Of a stretch of DNA of 64,000 nucleotides, positions 44,137-56,200 are shown one piece after another. Position 1 is the first letter of the stretch; each line of letters begins with the position of its first letter. The position numbers and the translations under genes are program-made. The notes beneath the pieces are model-generated. The model was not told where the DNA came from. It saw nothing but the letters and a program-made list of their open reading frames with translations, and ran no database searches. Origin of the DNA: Tricholomella constricta (taxonomy: Eukaryota > Basidiomycota > Agaricomycetes > Agaricales > Lyophyllaceae). The stretch is from the NCBI GenBank assembly GCA_013368375.1, contig JAACJP010000010.1:1-64000 (forward strand), in the 5' to 3' direction.

Positions 44137-47100
44137 GTGAAAAGTACGCCCCCGTTGTCTAGTCATAATCGGTTCGCCCCCCTATCTGTAGAGTACCCCA
44201 ATATACTTAATATTGCTGCTACTTCTACGAGTGAACCAATCGACGAAGACGTACAATCCTCCCCTGACCAATCGCCATCTCCGTTGGTCGCTCCGACCAA
44301 GCCGACCGCACCGTCGCGTCGCGGACTACCACGCTGGGAAAAACGACTACCCCGTCGCTTCGTGATCGCCGCCTCCCCCGACTCCTTATCCCTGTCGCTC
44401 AAGGTCGAGCTTGAGACCACCGACACCCAGGAGACGCACTCGCTCTCTGCCCTCGTTGACAGCGGAGCCACTGGATGCTTCATTAACACCGCCTTTGTTG
44501 AGAAGCACAAACTGAAGACCCGACCGTTAAACCGCCCTACACTAGCCTATAACGTCGATGGAACCCCTAACCAAGCGGGCGCCATCGGATATGTTGTAGA
44601 CGCGGTTCTACGCTATGACGGTCACTCCGAACGGGTGCTGTTCGCAGTCGCAGGCATCGGGAAGCAGGATCTCATCCTCGGATTCACCTGGCTTCGAGAC
44701 CACAACCCCGACATTGATTGGGCGACGAAGAGGGTGAAAATGAGTCGGGCGCCGTCGCGTTGCGACACCTGCAAGGTTGAGGCCAAGGAAGAGCGGCGCT
44801 TGCGCACCAAACTGCGAGCTGCCATTCGGGCCTGTCGGGCGGAAGGAATTCTGACCACAGAGCCGGATCTGCGTGCCCCGACCAGCCCCTACGTCGAGGA
44901 CGACTCTGACACGGATGAATTCCTCCCCTACACCCCAGTCATGGAGGAACCCGATCCAGAGTCGGACGACTTCCTTGCGGAGACCTTCCTGAACGGCGAC
45001 CCCATCTTTGCGACTGCGATCCACCCTCCTCCGACTGTGGCGCACATCCGTGCCAGTCAAACGACATCGCAGCGACTCGCGGAAGCGCATGCCGCGAACT
45101 CTGTGCCCAAGTCGTTCCGCGACGCCGTTCCGACCCACCTCCACGACTTTGAGGACGTTTTCTCCAAGGTCGCGTTTGACGAACTCCCCGATCGCAAACA
45201 GTGGGATCACGCGATTGAGTTGGAGCCGGGCGCTTCGCCGTCCGGCACCAAAGTCTACCCACTGTCGCCAGCGGAGCAAGTCGAGCTCGATGTGTTCCTC
45301 AAGGAGAACCTCGAGTCGGGTCGGATCCGTCCGTCGAAGTCGCCCATGGCTTCGCCAGTGTTCTTCATCAAGAAGAAGGATGGTGCGCTCCGGCTGGTGC
45401 AGGACTATCGGACGCTCAACGCGCTTACGGTGAAGAACCGGTACCCACTACCACTCATTAGCGAACTGGTGAACAACCTCCGCGGCGCGCGGTACTTCAC
45501 CAAGCTGGACGTCCGATGGGGGTACAACAACGTTCGGATCAAGGAAGGCGACGAGTGGAAGGCAGTGTTTCGGACGAACCGCGGTCTCTTTGAGCCGCTC
45601 ATCATGTTCTTCGGCCTCATGAACAGCCCCGCCACATTCCAGACCATGATGAATGACATCTTCCGCGATCTGATCGCCGAGGGTGTTGTTTGCGTGTACC
45701 TCGACGATATCTTGATTTACACCAAGACTCTCGAGGAACACCGTCGGGTCGCGCGACTCGTACTGGACCGACTCCGCGAACATAAGTTGTTCTTAAAACC
45801 CGAGAAATGCGAGTTCGAACAGACCAAGGTCGAGTATCTTGGGCTGATCATCTCGCACGGGCAAGCGGAAATGGATCCGGTCAAGGTCGCTGGAGTGTCG
45901 GAGTGGCCGGCGCCGAGGAACAAGAAGGAGGTGCAAGCGTTCTTGGGCTTCACCAATTTCTACCGACGGTTCATCCAGGACTTCTCGCACCACGCCCGAC
46001 CTCTGTTCGATCTGACGGGCAAGGACGTTGCCTGGCGCTGGGAAGCGTCGGAACAGTCGGCCTTTGACCTCCTGAAGTCTGCGATCACGTCGCGACCAGT
46101 GCTTGCATTCCCCGACAACGACCGACCGTACCGCATCGAAGCTGATTCGTCCGACTTCGCGACGGGCGCGGTCCTGTCACAAGAGTCGCCATCTGATGGC
46201 AAGTGGCACCCGGTCGCGTTCTACTCGAAGAGCTTGAACGCAGTCGAGCGGAACTACGAGATCCACGACAAGGAGATGCTGGCGATCATCCGGTCTCTGG
46301 AGGAGTGGCGACATTTTGTGGAAGGCGCAAAGCACAAGGTAGAGATCTTGACCGACCACAAAAACCTTGAGTACTTCCTCACCGCGAAGAAACTCAATCG
46401 GCGGCAAGCCCGCTGGTCGCTCTACCTCGCCAACTTCGACTTCACCCTCCACCACCGTCCGGGACGCAGCATGGGCAAACCCGACGCCCTCTCGCGTCGC
46501 GCTGATCACGGCGACGGAAGTGGCGACAATGCCGACATCGTGCTCCTCAAACCCGAGTTCTTCGCGATCCGCGCGACCGAGGGTCTGGTACTGGTCGGAG
46601 AAGAAGACGATGTGCTGAAGGCGATTCGCAAGGGCAATCGCGACGGCGCACAGGAGGACGCGGTCGCGAAAGCAGCGCAACTGGTCAAGGCATCCAAGAC
46701 TGCCGGTCGCTCCCTACGCTTCGGCGAGTGGGGGGAGGAAGGCGGTCTGCTCACGTTCCGTGGACGGATCTATGTCCCAAACGTTCCTGACCTTCGCCGA
46801 CGCATTGTGGAACAACACCACGACTCCAAGATCGCCGGTCACCCGGGTCGCTGGAAGACGTTAGAGCTGGTGTCGCGCAACTACTGGTGGCCTCAGATGT
46901 CGCGCTTTGTCGGTTCCTACACCAGCACCTGCGACATGTGCTTGCGCACGAAACCCCGCCGCCAACTCCCCGTCGGACAGCTGCAGCCGCTCCCAATCCC
47001 CGAAGGTCGCTGGAACGTCGTATCGGTGGACTTCATCACTGAGCTCCCTGAGTCCAACGGCCACGACGCGATCATGAACGTCGTGGATTCGGTCGGAAAG

Positions 47101-48161
47101 CGAGCGCACTTCATCGCATCGCACACGACCTGTTCGGCCTTGGGAGCTGCCAACCTCTACCGTCGTCACGTCTGGAAGCTGCATGGTCTCCCCGACGCAT
47201 TCGTCTCCGATCGAGGTCCACAGTTCGTAGCCGAGTTCACGCGCGAGCTGTACCGACTCCTGCGTATCAAGCTGTCAGCTTCGACGGCGTACCACCCGCA
47301 GACCGACGGGCAGACTGAGCGCGTCAACCAGGAGCTGGAACAATTCCTGCGGGTCTTCTGCAACGAGCGCCAGAACGACTGGGAGGACCTGTTGCCCGAC
47401 GCCGAATTCAGTTACAACAACCATGTACACTCGGCGACGCAACAGACCCCCTTCCTGCTCGACACTGGTCGGCATCCGCGCATGGGCTTTGAGCCGCGTC
47501 AGGGCGCTTCCAAGAACGAGTCAGCCGAAGAGTTCGTGGAGCGCATGAAGGAAGCCCAGGAGGAAGCTAAGGCGGCGCTTGCAAAGGCAAAGGACAACAT
47601 GGAGCGGTATTACAACCAGCGACATGCCCCAGCGCCTGACTACCAGCCGGGTGACAAGGTGTACTTGGACGCGGCCGACATTTCTACGACCCGACCATCT
47701 AAGAAGTTGTCGCATCGCTACCTCGGCCCTTTCGTCGTGCAAAGGCGAGTCGGCCCGCTCGCATATCGCCTTCTGTTGCCTCAGTCCATGAAGCGCATCC
47801 ATCCGGTCTTCCACATCGTAAAGCTTGTCCCCGCCGTCGCGGACCCCATCGAAGGTCGGCAGTCTGATCCACCGCCGCCCCCAGATATCATCAACGACGA
47901 GCCCCACTATGAAGTCCACAAAATCCTCGACAGCCCATCTTTCGCAAGAAACTCCAGTACAAGATCTTGTGGAAAGGCTACGGCTACGAAGAAGCTTCGT
48001 GGGAGCCCCGGGAGAATGTCGTCGCCCCCGACCTGTTGCGCAAATTCCACCGCGACAATCCCGATGCTGCGCGCCACATCCGTGGCATCTTCACTCTGTC
48101 CCCCGCCGTCTTCGCCACCGTCACCCCGCACCGAGCCGTTGCGATTCAAGAGGGGGGGTGA
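44137..48161 (+). pseudogene. Element D Pol: protease, RT, RNase H, integrase, chromodomain
   Basis: The frame is open upstream of 44137 through the Gag stop, so Pol is reached in the -1 frame and has no ATG of its own near the start. Protease VDSGATG (D at 44458). RT CVYLDDILIYTK (Tyr codon 45697). RNase H RIEADSSDFATGAVLS, HDKEMLAIIRSLEEW, EILTDHKNLEYFL. Integrase: zinc-binding CDMCLRTKPRRQ, VDFITELPES, VSDRGPQF, DGQTERVNQE. A one-base deletion near 47937 breaks the chromodomain after EVHKILDS; its rest (WKGYGYEEASWEPREN) is in the next frame, ending at 48161. Only the chromodomain, which steers integration to chromatin, is damaged. Confidence 0.9.
48149..48161 (+). other. Element D polypurine tract
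   Basis: AGAGGGGGGGTGA directly before the 3' LTR. Confidence 0.8.
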
Positions 48162-48620
48162 TGTTAGGGGAACTCCCTTTCGCGCCCTCTGACGCTCACC
48201 GATCGTCCCCCCGCTCATGCCCGACCGTTCACGATCCCGACCCCCTACGCTCCGACCCAAGCGTCGGTGTATATACTTACACACTTCCTGTCGTTCCCAT
48301 CTTTCCCTGCGCGCGCCCGACGCCGATCCCGACCACCCGACATCCCGACGTCGGCTGTCCCAACTCGTGCCCGTACCCTGAGCCACGAGGATCGGACAGC
48401 GTCGGGAACGTGTCCATACACGCGCCGCAGACCATTCCTTGATTATTATGTACAGTACTCGTATATAGTCGGCCCACTGGCATTGGGGATCCTTAGTCTA
48501 TTCTCTTCGGATTCCCCTCTGCCAGGTAAGCCCCTCTTTACATTCCTCACTGTACTTAATATAACTTCGGATTCCCCTCTGCCAGTACGACTCAGCTCTG
48601 CTCGTGAGGTCGCCCTAACA
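48162..48620 (+). repeat. Element D 3' LTR (459 bp)
   Basis: TGTTAGGGGAAC to CGCCCTAACA, followed by target duplication AAGCC. Confidence 0.95.
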
Positions 48621-48890
48621 AAGCCCAAACTGGCTCGATACCCCACGCCCCCCAAACTAGGGGCATGGGTGAGGTGCACGGTAGCAGAGCCCAAACTGGC
48701 TCTGAAGATCGCGGCCCCAAGCTAGGCGCGCGATCTTGGTGGGTGTCCTCGACACAAGCCCAAACTGGCTCGATACCCCACGCCCCCCAAACTAGGGGCA
48801 TGGGTGAGGTGCACGGTAGCAGAGCCCAAACTGGCTCTGAAGATCGCGGCCCCAAGCTAGGCGCGCGATCTTGGAAAGGAGCCCTAGCCG
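48621..48890. repeat. 135-bp tandem repeat array, right part
   Basis: Units 48621-48755 and 48756-48890, nearly identical to 42184-42318. In one plus-strand frame the unit encodes a 45-residue repeat with QTGSIPHAPQTRGMGEVHGS; the minus strand is open too, so coding is unproven. Confidence 0.85.
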
Positions 48891-49436
48891 GCTCCATATG
48901 CCTAACCCCTCAAGCCAGGGGCATCGGCCAAGACGCGGACTCCAGGGCGGCATCGTTGAGCACGTTGACTGGGCAGGATCCACCAGCAGTCTTCATACTC
49001 CATGCACGCCGCTAGAGTTTGGGCGCCTGTGCGTCGCATAAGCAACGATAATTTCCGCTTAAATCAACTGCGTCAGCAAACGGTGCGGCGGAACATGAAG
49101 GCTTACTTCGAAAACTAAGGGCACGGGCGACCGTAGTTTGTGTAAGAAAAGGTGGCTAATAGAAACAACATGAGTATACCGCACGTCAGAACGCGAAGAC
49201 TTACTTTGAAAATCTGAGGATGGGTGCCCGCACGCTGTGCCTAGAATAAACGGTGTCAGTAGCAGCACGACGGAAGATAAAAACTCACTACGATCAGCAT
49301 AAGGGCTTGGGTGCCCCGTGCTGGCATAAGCAATGGTAACATTGGCTAAGAGAAACATCATCAGTAAGCAGCGCGTCAGAACATGAAGGCTTACCTTGAT
49401 AATTTAAGGGCATCGGCGCCTGTACGTCGCATACGC
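48891..49436 (-). repeat. Degenerate repeat locus, left of element E
   Basis: Several diverged units around a core like GGCGCCCATGCCCTTAGTTTT followed by GTAAGCCTTCATGTTCTGACG on the minus strand (seen near 49420-49380, 49215-49190 and 49120-49090). The core looks like an exon end with donor. The same type of sequence resumes after element E (62056-62130), so E split this locus. The core also resembles part of the 135-bp unit. No full gene model can be built. Confidence 0.45.
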
Positions 49437-50480
49437 TGATGAGCACCGTCCCGCGCTGTACACCGAACCTGCCCATAATACGGACATCAACCGCTGCGCC
49501 ACGACGAACGCGGTCCCGAATGCGACCAAAGCGCTAAACCGACCGACTGACAATACGACCGACCGACCGGCAATACGACCAAACGACCGACGCACCGACC
49601 AAGAAACAAAGTAACTTGAAACGCCAGTTCTCCTCTCTGGGCGCACGGAGCACGGAACGCCGTATAACCTGTCAACGACCGCGCACGTTCGGATGCCAAG
49701 GTCTCCACCCGGCGACAACCAAACCCGATTTGAAATGACCCTAGGAAACGCCGTTGCCCAGCCAGTCGCAGGAAGGATCCGGCCGTACCACGGAGTTCCG
49801 CACCCAAGAGCCACTACCGATCGCAAAGCCACCACCGATCATACATCCGACCCGACGCCTCGAGCCGATCAAAAGCCCCCTTTGCCGAGCCAAAGAGCGT
49901 CACACTCTCTAAAAAGCGTCGCGCGGTACCAAGCTTGGCGGCGCTTCTCCCAATAAACCAGTAAAACACCTGCTTCGCCGGCTCGCGCGAGGCGAGTCGG
50001 TCGTATAGTATAAAAACGTACCCATGTATTACCTGCTCCCCCAGTGAATTACAGCCCGTATTTTCCCTCACACTCAGAGTGAATAGCTCGAAACCGTCGT
50101 CTCTGTCGTCTCTGCACCGTCCTCGTCGTATAAATCATCGCCACTGTCGTAAATCTCGTAACTGCCGTCTCTGTCGCCTCGTACTCGTCGCCCGAACCCG
50201 TGAGTTCTCCGTATTAACCTCGTTCGTCTCGTTGTCGCACGGCCGACATCCAAAGTCGCGTCGCCGACCCGTTCCACTCGGGAACGTCGCGTACCATCAC
50301 CCCCGTCGCGTTGTTGTCGGTTCGACTGGCTACGAGTCGGATCGTCTCTTACCTTCGTCAAACAACCCTTACAAGCCCTGCACACTCGCGTGTTTGGGAA
50401 CTTTTAACATTTCTCGCCCCCCATAGTTGTTAGTTGTTTTGTTGTTGTGCGCAGCACCTACAGGCCTTCTAGCTCTATCA
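49437..50480 (+). repeat. Element E 5' LTR (1044 bp)
   Basis: Begins TGATGAGCACC and ends AGCTCTATCA (4-bp inverted ends TGAT/ATCA). TATA box TATAAAA at 50009-50015. Small open frames inside are duplicated in the 3' LTR and show no coding signature. Confidence 0.95.
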
Positions 50481-50483
50481 TTC

Positions 50484-50501
50484 TGGAGCCCACCGCGAGG
50501 G
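50484..50501 (+). other. Element E candidate tRNA primer-binding site
   Basis: TGGAGCCCACCGCGAGGG, 3 nt after the LTR, starts with the TGG complementary to a tRNA CCA end. I could not name the tRNA. No LTR-complementary self-primer stretch like that of B, C and D was found here. Confidence 0.45.
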
Positions 50502-50965
50502 TTTTAAAAGCCACCGCCGGACACGCAACCTCATTCCTCTTGTTCATAAAAACCTACGACTCGTCGACCATTCCGCCCGCAACCCGACAAGAAGCTAAAG
50601 CCCGAACCCTCCGTGCCGAAATTCGCGCTGCTCTCGGACAAGCCGACACCGACTCAGAATCGCTCTCCCCGTTCTTCCGCTCAGTAACCCCACACCGCGC
50701 GATCCATAACAACCTCAGCCCGCTCTCCTATAGCCCTTCGTCGACACTACCGTCGCCTACCCCGACCGATCAAACACCGCTCCCCGAACCAACCGCGCAA
50801 CCCGACCTAGCTTTCGACCCCTTTGCGTCGGAACCTCCTACCACTGATCAAGGAGTTGAATTTAGACTCCCCTATCTATCGCCCGCGACCCCAGAAATCT
50901 CAGATTCTTCTTCACCGTCGTATTCCCCCTCCCCGTCCCCTATCCCGAAGCCAATACCATCTATC

Positions 50966-53269
50966 ATGGCACAACCACCAATCATTATAAAGCCGATGCC
51001 CGCACGCGGACAAAGCTCGGCACCGACGTTCGTGCCCGAACGTGCGCGTGAACTGCGCCGATATTTCTCGGACTTAAATCATCTCTTCATCGAGTGTAAC
51101 GTCGTAGATGAACAAGAGCAGAAAACGCACACTACGCGATACACCGACATCGATACCGCGGATCTGTGGGAGCAACTTGACGAGTTCGCGGTCGGCACCA
51201 CATACGACGATTGGCGAAAAGCGATAATGGCGCTTTACCCAGGCGCAAGCGAAGAAAGAAAGTATTCAATGGCCGACCTCGACTACCTGATCAGGGAACG
51301 ACACCGACTCGGGATCCAGTCGAATAGCGACCTCGGGGAATATTACCGACAGTTCCTTTCTGTTACCCAGTTCCTTGTCAGCAAAAACCGACTTTCGATA
51401 AACGAACGCGACCGCCAATTCCGTCGCGCGTTCCAGTCAGATCTATGGTCAAAGATCCATCGCAGGCTCGAGATCCTAAATCCGAACCACCATCCCGACG
51501 ACCCCTACGCCACAGAAACCGTTCGCGCTGCAGCTGAACATATCCTCCACGGAACAAACGCCAGCCAACGACAGGAAGCGCCATCGGGCGCGCCCCCACA
51601 AATTACGATCGCGCCAAGCGGGTCGTTAACGGGCGCGACCAAGTCGCCTAGCACGGGACAGCCCCTCAAGTTGGAAGAGCTCTACGAAAGAATAAACCTG
51701 TTGGAACAACATATCCAACGCTTAGGACAAGACAAAGGAAGCGACGGCGGCCGACCAAATCAGTCACCTAATGACAACTGCCACTTCTGCGGTGGTGAAG
51801 GACATTATATTCCTAACTGTCCCATACATCAAACATACGCGACTGAAGGACGCTGCCGACGAACCGACGACAACAAAATAGGTCTGCCAAGCGGCGCGCG
51901 CATACCGGCGGGAACCCCAGGTCGATACATAAAAGACAAGTTAGACGAGTGGCACAGACGCAACCCCGGCCAAATGGCGACAGGACAGCTATCAGCGAAC
52001 GCGAACCCGACCGAAAGCATGATGTTGGAAATACTACAGTTTAACGATGTCACCGACCATGACCTAAAAATCGAGGATCGCATGATCGTGTTAGAACGAG
52101 AACTCAACACCCTGCGCGCAAGGAAAGAGGTGTTCGACGGCGTAGAACTTATTAGCCGCGCACCGCAAAAGCGACCCGTCACGGTCGAAACCGTTCAAGA
52201 CGCCGACCAACCAAGGATCGCACCAGTCAACAAGTCAGCGCCCGCGTCGCAGCCCGTCTCGGGCGCGACGAAAGGCCAAGCCAAGGCTCCCCCGCCACCG
52301 TCCAACATACCTCTGACCCCCAGTAGCAAGACCGACGCCACAGGCACTGCCCGCGACCAGACTCCAGTACACCCTTTTTCTAACATTCCCGAGAACCGAT
52401 ACATCCCTCCTACCACGCGAAACTTAGCCGCCACGGAGAAGGCGAAAGCCGACAGCGCGTATCGCACACAAGCGCCCATTACAGATCCGACCAAATCAAC
52501 GACTCTATTCGAACACGCACTCGACGCCACCATACCGGTCACAGTTCGAGAACTCTGCGGGGTAGCGCCAGAGGTTCGCGGAAAGTTTAGGGAAGCTAAT
52601 ACCCCGAAGCGCATCGTCGCCGGCAACCTCACAACGGTATACCAAGAAGTCCCCACGTCGGCGTTCATTGAGGAACTCGACGCACTACCTTGCGAATCCA
52701 ACAGCGACAACGCGACGCCACCGCCCGGAGCGCTAGTCACCGGCGACATCTACGACACGTATTACCAGACACTACTACCTGGCGAGCATCCGGACCGACT
52801 GATCGTCGCAATGGAATCGCATGCACTCAGATCGATCATGATAATGGTCGACGCAAGAGAACAGATAGAAAGCATCGTCGACAGCGGGTGCCAGATCATA
52901 GCCATGTCGGAAGAAGTTTGCCATGGACTAGGGGTCAAATACGACCCAACTATAGTGCTACAGATGCAATCAGCGAACGGAACAACCGACCCGTCGCTCG
53001 GTCTAGCACGAAACGTACCTTGTACGATAGGAGAGGTCACGCTCTACCTCCAAATGCACGTCATTCGCAACCCCGCATACGATATACTCCTCGGCCGCCC
53101 GTTCGACGTACTTACTTGCTCTAACGTGAAAACGAGATCCGCCGACGATACGATCATAACCATCACCGACCCGAACACTCGAGAGGTCATCGCGATACCG
53201 ACCTTCGCGCGCGGACAACGTCGCCGCCCCAAAACCGACGTAAATTTTCGTATACTCTCGAGGAAATAA
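50966..53269 (+). CDS. Element E Gag with zinc knuckle and aspartic protease (767 aa)
   Basis: The frame is open from inside the LTR; ATG 50966 (MAQPPIIIKPMPARGQ) is chosen because the conserved Gag region starts right after it (ARELRRYFSDLNHLF, WEQLDEFAVGTTYDDWRKA). CCHC knuckle CHFCGGEGHYIPNC at about residue 272. A long disordered linker, then a retropepsin-like domain with IVDSGCQIIAM (Asp at about 639) and YDILLGRPFDVL. Having the protease at the end of Gag rather than at the start of Pol differs from B, C and D. Ends TAA 53267-53269, where Pol is open in the -1 frame. Confidence 0.85.
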   Translation: MAQPPIIIKPMPARGQSSAPTFVPERARELRRYFSDLNHLFIECNVVDEQEQKTHTTRYTDIDTADLWEQLDEFAVGTTYDDWRKAIMALYPGASEERKYSMADLDYLIRERHRLGIQSNSDLGEYYRQFLSVTQFLVSKNRLSINERDRQFRRAFQSDLWSKIHRRLEILNPNHHPDDPYATETVRAAAEHILHGTNASQRQEAPSGAPPQITIAPSGSLTGATKSPSTGQPLKLEELYERINLLEQHIQRLGQDKGSDGGRPNQSPNDNCHFCGGEGHYIPNCPIHQTYATEGRCRRTDDNKIGLPSGARIPAGTPGRYIKDKLDEWHRRNPGQMATGQLSANANPTESMMLEILQFNDVTDHDLKIEDRMIVLERELNTLRARKEVFDGVELISRAPQKRPVTVETVQDADQPRIAPVNKSAPASQPVSGATKGQAKAPPPPSNIPLTPSSKTDATGTARDQTPVHPFSNIPENRYIPPTTRNLAATEKAKADSAYRTQAPITDPTKSTTLFEHALDATIPVTVRELCGVAPEVRGKFREANTPKRIVAGNLTTVYQEVPTSAFIEELDALPCESNSDNATPPPGALVTGDIYDTYYQTLLPGEHPDRLIVAMESHALRSIMIMVDAREQIESIVDSGCQIIAMSEEVCHGLGVKYDPTIVLQMQSANGTTDPSLGLARNVPCTIGEVTLYLQMHVIRNPAYDILLGRPFDVLTCSNVKTRSADDTIITITDPNTREVIAIPTFARGQRRRPKTDVNFRILSRK

Positions 53270-56200
53270 GTCGAGATCACGGCGATCTTGCACTCCTCCT
53301 CGAGTACGACCCACTAAGCTATACCCCGACTGTCCTTTCTTTCTGCGAACTACCAACTGAATTTAATAGCGACGCCACCTACGACGCGCAACTAGCCTCA
53401 CTCTACGTCGCGGCATCCGAACTAACCACACCAGCAATCGCCGACCAATCCGTTAATACCAACTCTGCCCCTCTGGAACGAACGACCCTCTGCACTATTT
53501 TACCGAACAACGAGCGCCATAGTGGACGCCACACCCAATCCCTGACCAACGCCGCCACCGACGCCTTCGTTGTGAAAATCAAAGGCGTACAAACCAAAAA
53601 GAAGTACAAACCAGTAGCGCAAAAAGTGCGATCGATCATAGCAAGTTGTCCCGACCACTTCCGCATCGAGCGCAAAATATCGGGCGACCCTCTCGCCGAC
53701 ATGCCGACTCTGCTCCCCAACCCGCCACCTTTCCAACCCACCGGCCGCTACACTCTAGAGCGAAAAAACGACTTAGACCGTGAACACCCAGACTTCTTAA
53801 CGCCCTCCGAACGAGCAATTATGCACGACCTCATGTGTAAGCAGAATCTCGCTTTCGCATGGGACGATTCCGAACGCGGTAGTTTTCGATCGGATTTCTT
53901 TCCCCCTATCGATATCCCGGTCGTTGCACATACACCCTGGATCGAACGAAATATCCCCATACCGCCTGGCATCTACGATGAAGTTTGCGACATTATCAAA
54001 ACTAAACTCGCCGCCGGCGTTTACGAACCGTCCAACTCCAGCTACCGATCGCGTTGGTTTTGCACTCTAAAGAAAAATGGCAAATTCCGCCTCGTCCACA
54101 GCCTCGAACCGCTCAACCGAGTAACCATCCGACACTCGGGTGTCACTCCGATACCAGACCATGTCGCTGAACAATTCGCCGGTCGCATTTGTGGCGCAAT
54201 GTTAGACCTGTTTGTCGGCTACGACGAACGGCTAATCGCACCATCGTCGCGCGACCTTACCACTTTCCAAACACCTTTCGGCGCGTTACGCCTAGTCACC
54301 TTACCTATGGGCTGGACCAACTCCGTCCCAATCTTCCACGACGACGTCACTCACATCCTGCAACCGGAGATCCCGGACTATACACTGCCTTATATCGACG
54401 ACGCTGCTATAAAGGGACCAGCAACTTGGTACCCCGACCCGGACACAGGATTGCCGAAAACACACCCCGACAATGCCGACGTGCGATTCGCGATCTGGGA
54501 GTTTTTCAACAACGTTAACCGAATCCTCCAGCGCATGAAGTACTGCGGCGGCACCTTCTCCGGCAAGAAGCTGACTTTATGCGCCCCACAATTTAAAGTC
54601 CTCGGACACGTCTGCACGCCCAATGGTCGCATACCCGACGCGGACCGACTCGCTTTACTACGTAATTGGAAGTCGTGCGCCACCCTATCGGAATTGCGCG
54701 CGTTCTTAGGAACGGTCGGCGTGCTCAGGATATTCGTCAAGAACTTTGCTCATCGTGCACACCACCTCGTAAAACTGACTCGCAAGGATGCCGTCTTCGA
54801 GTTCGGACCCGACCAAATCGCAGCACAGCGCGACATAGTCGAAGCGATCGCAGAAGCTAAACCCCTCGTACCCATCGACTACACCTCGGACAACCCAGTT
54901 ATCCTGGCCGTCGACACTTCACACATCGCAGTCGGATTCTACCTCTGTCAAGCCGACCCCGTCGATCGGAAACGACGCAGATACAATCGGTTCGGTTCCA
55001 TCACACTGAATGATCGCGAATCACGATTCTCCCAACCCAAACTCGAATTTTATGGTCTATTCCGGGCGCTTGGCGCGCTACGACTGTACGTTATAGGCGT
55101 CCGCAACCTAGTCGTCGAAGTCGACGCGCGCTACATTAAAGGCATGCTCTCCAACCCCGACATCCAACCGTCAGCTTCCATAAACCGGTGGATCGTATCT
55201 GTTCTCATGTTCCACTTCGAGCTGGTCCACGTTAAAGGCACGTTCCACGGGCCCGACGGTTTATCCCGTCGCCCGCGACAACCCGACGACCCGGCCGACA
55301 ACTACGACGCAGAAGAAGCCGACTTCGAGGATTGGGTCGACCGGATGCAAGGACTCATGCACATTATTCAACCGCTGCCACGACCGCCGTCGCCGTTGCA
55401 TGTGGGCCAGATCTTCGCTATGGCTCAGATCTCAAGTAAGGAGGAGATGGTGGCAGTATACACGGACGCGGTACCACCAGACTCAACGACTCACGAACTC
55501 GCAGCCGACCCCCCACGACAACCCAGAATCCGTACCGACGACGATACAGGAATAACCGACCCAAATGCGAATTCGACCGACTTGTCATACGACGACGTGC
55601 CCAGAACCGACGTCGCTAAAGCCCAAGACCAACGCATAGACGCTGTTAGACAATGGTTGACCAACCTAGAACGACCAGAAGGCATGTCCGACGATCAATA
55701 CGCCACTTTCATTCGATACGCCACCGGATTCTTCCTAGACGGAACACGACTCTGGAGAAGAGACAGCCAAGGCGCACATAAACTAGTCGCCCGCCCCAGC
55801 GCGCGATTAGAGATTCTACGATCGGTCCACGACAACCTCGGACACAAACGCTTCTACGCGACACGCGCAACCTTGCTCGAACGCTTCTGGTGGCCTAATG
55901 TGCAGGCCGACGTCGTGTGGTTCGTAAAGACATGTCACATATGCCAGATCCAACAAACGACCAAGGTCCTGGTCCCCCCGGTCGTTGCGACACCTGCGCC
56001 ACTATTCGCGAAAATGTACATCGACACTATGCACCTACCGGCGTCGAACGGTTTTAAATACATCGTACAAGGGCGCTGCTCCTTAATCCACTTTCCGGAA
56101 TGGCGCGCGCTCCGAAAAGAAAACAGTCGCACCCTTGGTGACTGGATGTACGAGGATGTCATCTGCCGGTGGGGCGGACTGCGCGAAATCGTAACCGACA

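Larger units (their letters stand above)
42324..48620 (+). mobile_element. Element D: complete Ty3/gypsy LTR retrotransposon
   Basis: 5' LTR 42324-42790, 3' LTR 48162-48620, target duplication AAGCC at 42319-42323 and 48621-48625. It inserted into a 135-bp tandem repeat. Gag has an 11-base deletion before the zinc knuckle (near 43862) and Pol a one-base deletion in the chromodomain (near 47937); RT, RNase H and integrase are open. Same lineage as B and C. Confidence 0.97.

Noticed and set aside
48592..48897. Minus-strand repeat protein in the 135-bp array
   Set aside because: Both strands are open because the unit is 135 bp; nothing favours coding on either strand.
49487..50385. Several open frames in the E LTRs (also at 61058-61956)
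   Set aside because: LTR sequence, GC-rich, duplicated only because the LTRs are identical; no domain.
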